Shown here: positions 5,362-5,800 of the stretch, piece by piece
How the letters are laid out: each line of letters opens with the position of its first letter
Position numbering within the stretch: position 1 is the first letter of the stretch
Origin: Acidimangrovimonas sp.
GTDB lineage: Bacteria > Pseudomonadota > Alphaproteobacteria > Rhodobacterales > Rhodobacteraceae
Direction of reading: 5' to 3'
Length of the DNA: 5,800 nt
Assembly (NCBI GenBank): GCA_030147905.1
Contig: JASBUM010000353.1
Span: 1 to 5,800 of the forward strand
Translations under genes and position numbers: made by a program
Notes under the pieces: generated by a model
What the model saw: the letters and a program-made list of their open reading frames with translations, nothing else
What the model was told of the DNA's origin: nothing
Databases searched by the model: none

Positions 5362-5800
5362 TCACACAATCCCTCCACCACCGGCGGTGACTGCCGGACG
5401 CGTCCGTGCGACCCGGGCGCGATACCCGGCGGCCCGGAGGCAGGCGACCGGCGCGATGGCCCCGCCCGCCTCGTGCCGGGCCATCGCCAGGATCGGTTCC
5501 ACATCGGTGCGGAACGCCGTCTTCAGGGTCTCGGAGGCCATCAGCGCGTCATTCGCCTCCTGGAACGCCGCCAGCGCCGCCCGGTCGACCAGCAGAGCCT
5601 GCGCATGGGCGCGCCCGACCTCCATCGCAGAGTTCATCAGACTTTCGACCGGATCGGTAACGTTGTGGCTCTGGTCGAGCATGTGCGCGGGGGCGAAGCC
5701 GGGGCGGCCCTCGGCCGCGACCAACTCGTTGAACACCAGAAACAGCCGATAGGGCGCGATCGCCGCGGTATCGAGATCGTCATCGCCATATTTGGAATCG
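5362..5800 (-). CDS. rhaI: L-rhamnose isomerase, Pseudomonas/rhizobial type, C-terminal part
   Basis: The frame is open from the right edge to the stop at 5364-5362, giving 145 residues. The visible part begins DSKYGDDDLDTAAIAPYRLF and continues FNELVAAE, FAPAHMLDQSHNVTDPVESL, SAMEVGRAHAQALLVDRAAL and TDVEPILAMARHEAGGAI. These are hallmarks of the RhaI family (xylose isomerase-like barrel, metal-dependent), which interconverts L-rhamnose and L-rhamnulose. By memory of the 430-residue P. stutzeri enzyme, the fragment corresponds to about residue 284 onward. The Asp residues in KYGDDD match metal or catalytic Asp289/Asp291, and the Asp of LDQSHN matches Asp327. Length to the end fits within two residues, so the 3' end is intact. 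The tail after SGYR-like AAGYRA is less conserved. Upstream sequence, including the N-terminal two thirds, lies outside. It is convergent with the LysR gene and belongs to a separate sugar locus. Confidence 0.93.
   Translation of the reverse strand, partial: DSKYGDDDLDTAAIAPYRLFLVFNELVAAEGRPGFAPAHMLDQSHNVTDPVESLMNSAMEVGRAHAQALLVDRAALAAFQEANDALMASETLKTAFRTDVEPILAMARHEAGGAIAPVACLRAAGYRARVARTRPAVTAGGGGIV

Noticed and set aside
5088..5504. Minus-strand open frame (138 codons) across the LysR/rhaI gap
   Set aside because: It overlaps the ends of two well-supported genes in the wrong frames and runs through the C11 tract as a glycine run. It looks like a GC-driven shadow.
5362..5736. GTG at 5736 as the start of a small 124-residue gene
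   Set aside because: The same frame continues upstream to the right edge with conserved rhamnose isomerase sequence (KYGDDD and PYRLF), so GTG is an internal valine codon.

Overview
The window is GC-rich DNA that reads like an alphaproteobacterium, most likely of the Rhodobacteraceae/Paracoccaceae type. I base this on the GC-saturated third codon positions, the kind of MttB-family protein, the N-methyl amino acid demethylase and the Pseudomonas/rhizobial-type rhamnose isomerase. I could not run a database search, so the assignment is from memory of these families. There are five protein genes in strict alternating orientation (- + - + -), so each looks like its own transcription unit. No RNA genes, insertion sequences or CRISPR arrays were seen.

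Layout: (1) 1-1614, minus: most of a TMADH-like NADH:flavin oxidoreductase of the DgcA/StcD (dimethylglycine or N-methylproline demethylase) subgroup, with its 3' end beyond the left edge. (2) 1615-1730: a 116-bp divergent promoter region with a perfect TTGACA on the minus strand and a possible operator. (3) 1731-2399, plus: a TetR/AcrR-family regulator. (4) 2411-4099, minus: a trimethylamine methyltransferase (MttB/COG5598) family protein without pyrrolysine, convergent with the TetR gene across an 11-bp gap that carries a hairpin. (5) 4100-4263: a second divergent control region with an AT-rich patch. (6) 4264-5160, plus: a LysR-family, GcvA-like regulator. (7) 5161-5361: a 201-bp noncoding convergent gap with GC palindromes and a run of 11 C. 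(8) 5362-5800, minus: the C-terminal third of L-rhamnose isomerase RhaI, with its 5' end beyond the right edge.

The first four genes can be read as two modules placed tail to tail. In each, an enzyme predicted to act on a methylated amine lies divergent from a transcription factor: demethylase with TetR, and MttB-like methyltransferase with LysR. The likely theme is catabolism of N-methylated compounds such as betaines, N-methylproline, dimethylglycine or methylamines, with each enzyme under its own substrate-responsive regulator. No corrinoid protein or corrinoid reductase gene lies in the window, so the methyl acceptor of the MttB-like protein is unknown. The rhamnose gene belongs to a separate sugar catabolic locus that starts at the right edge. 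None of this is proof of a new system; the most informative points are the two-module arrangement, the three-cysteine iron-sulfur motif and the orphan MttB.
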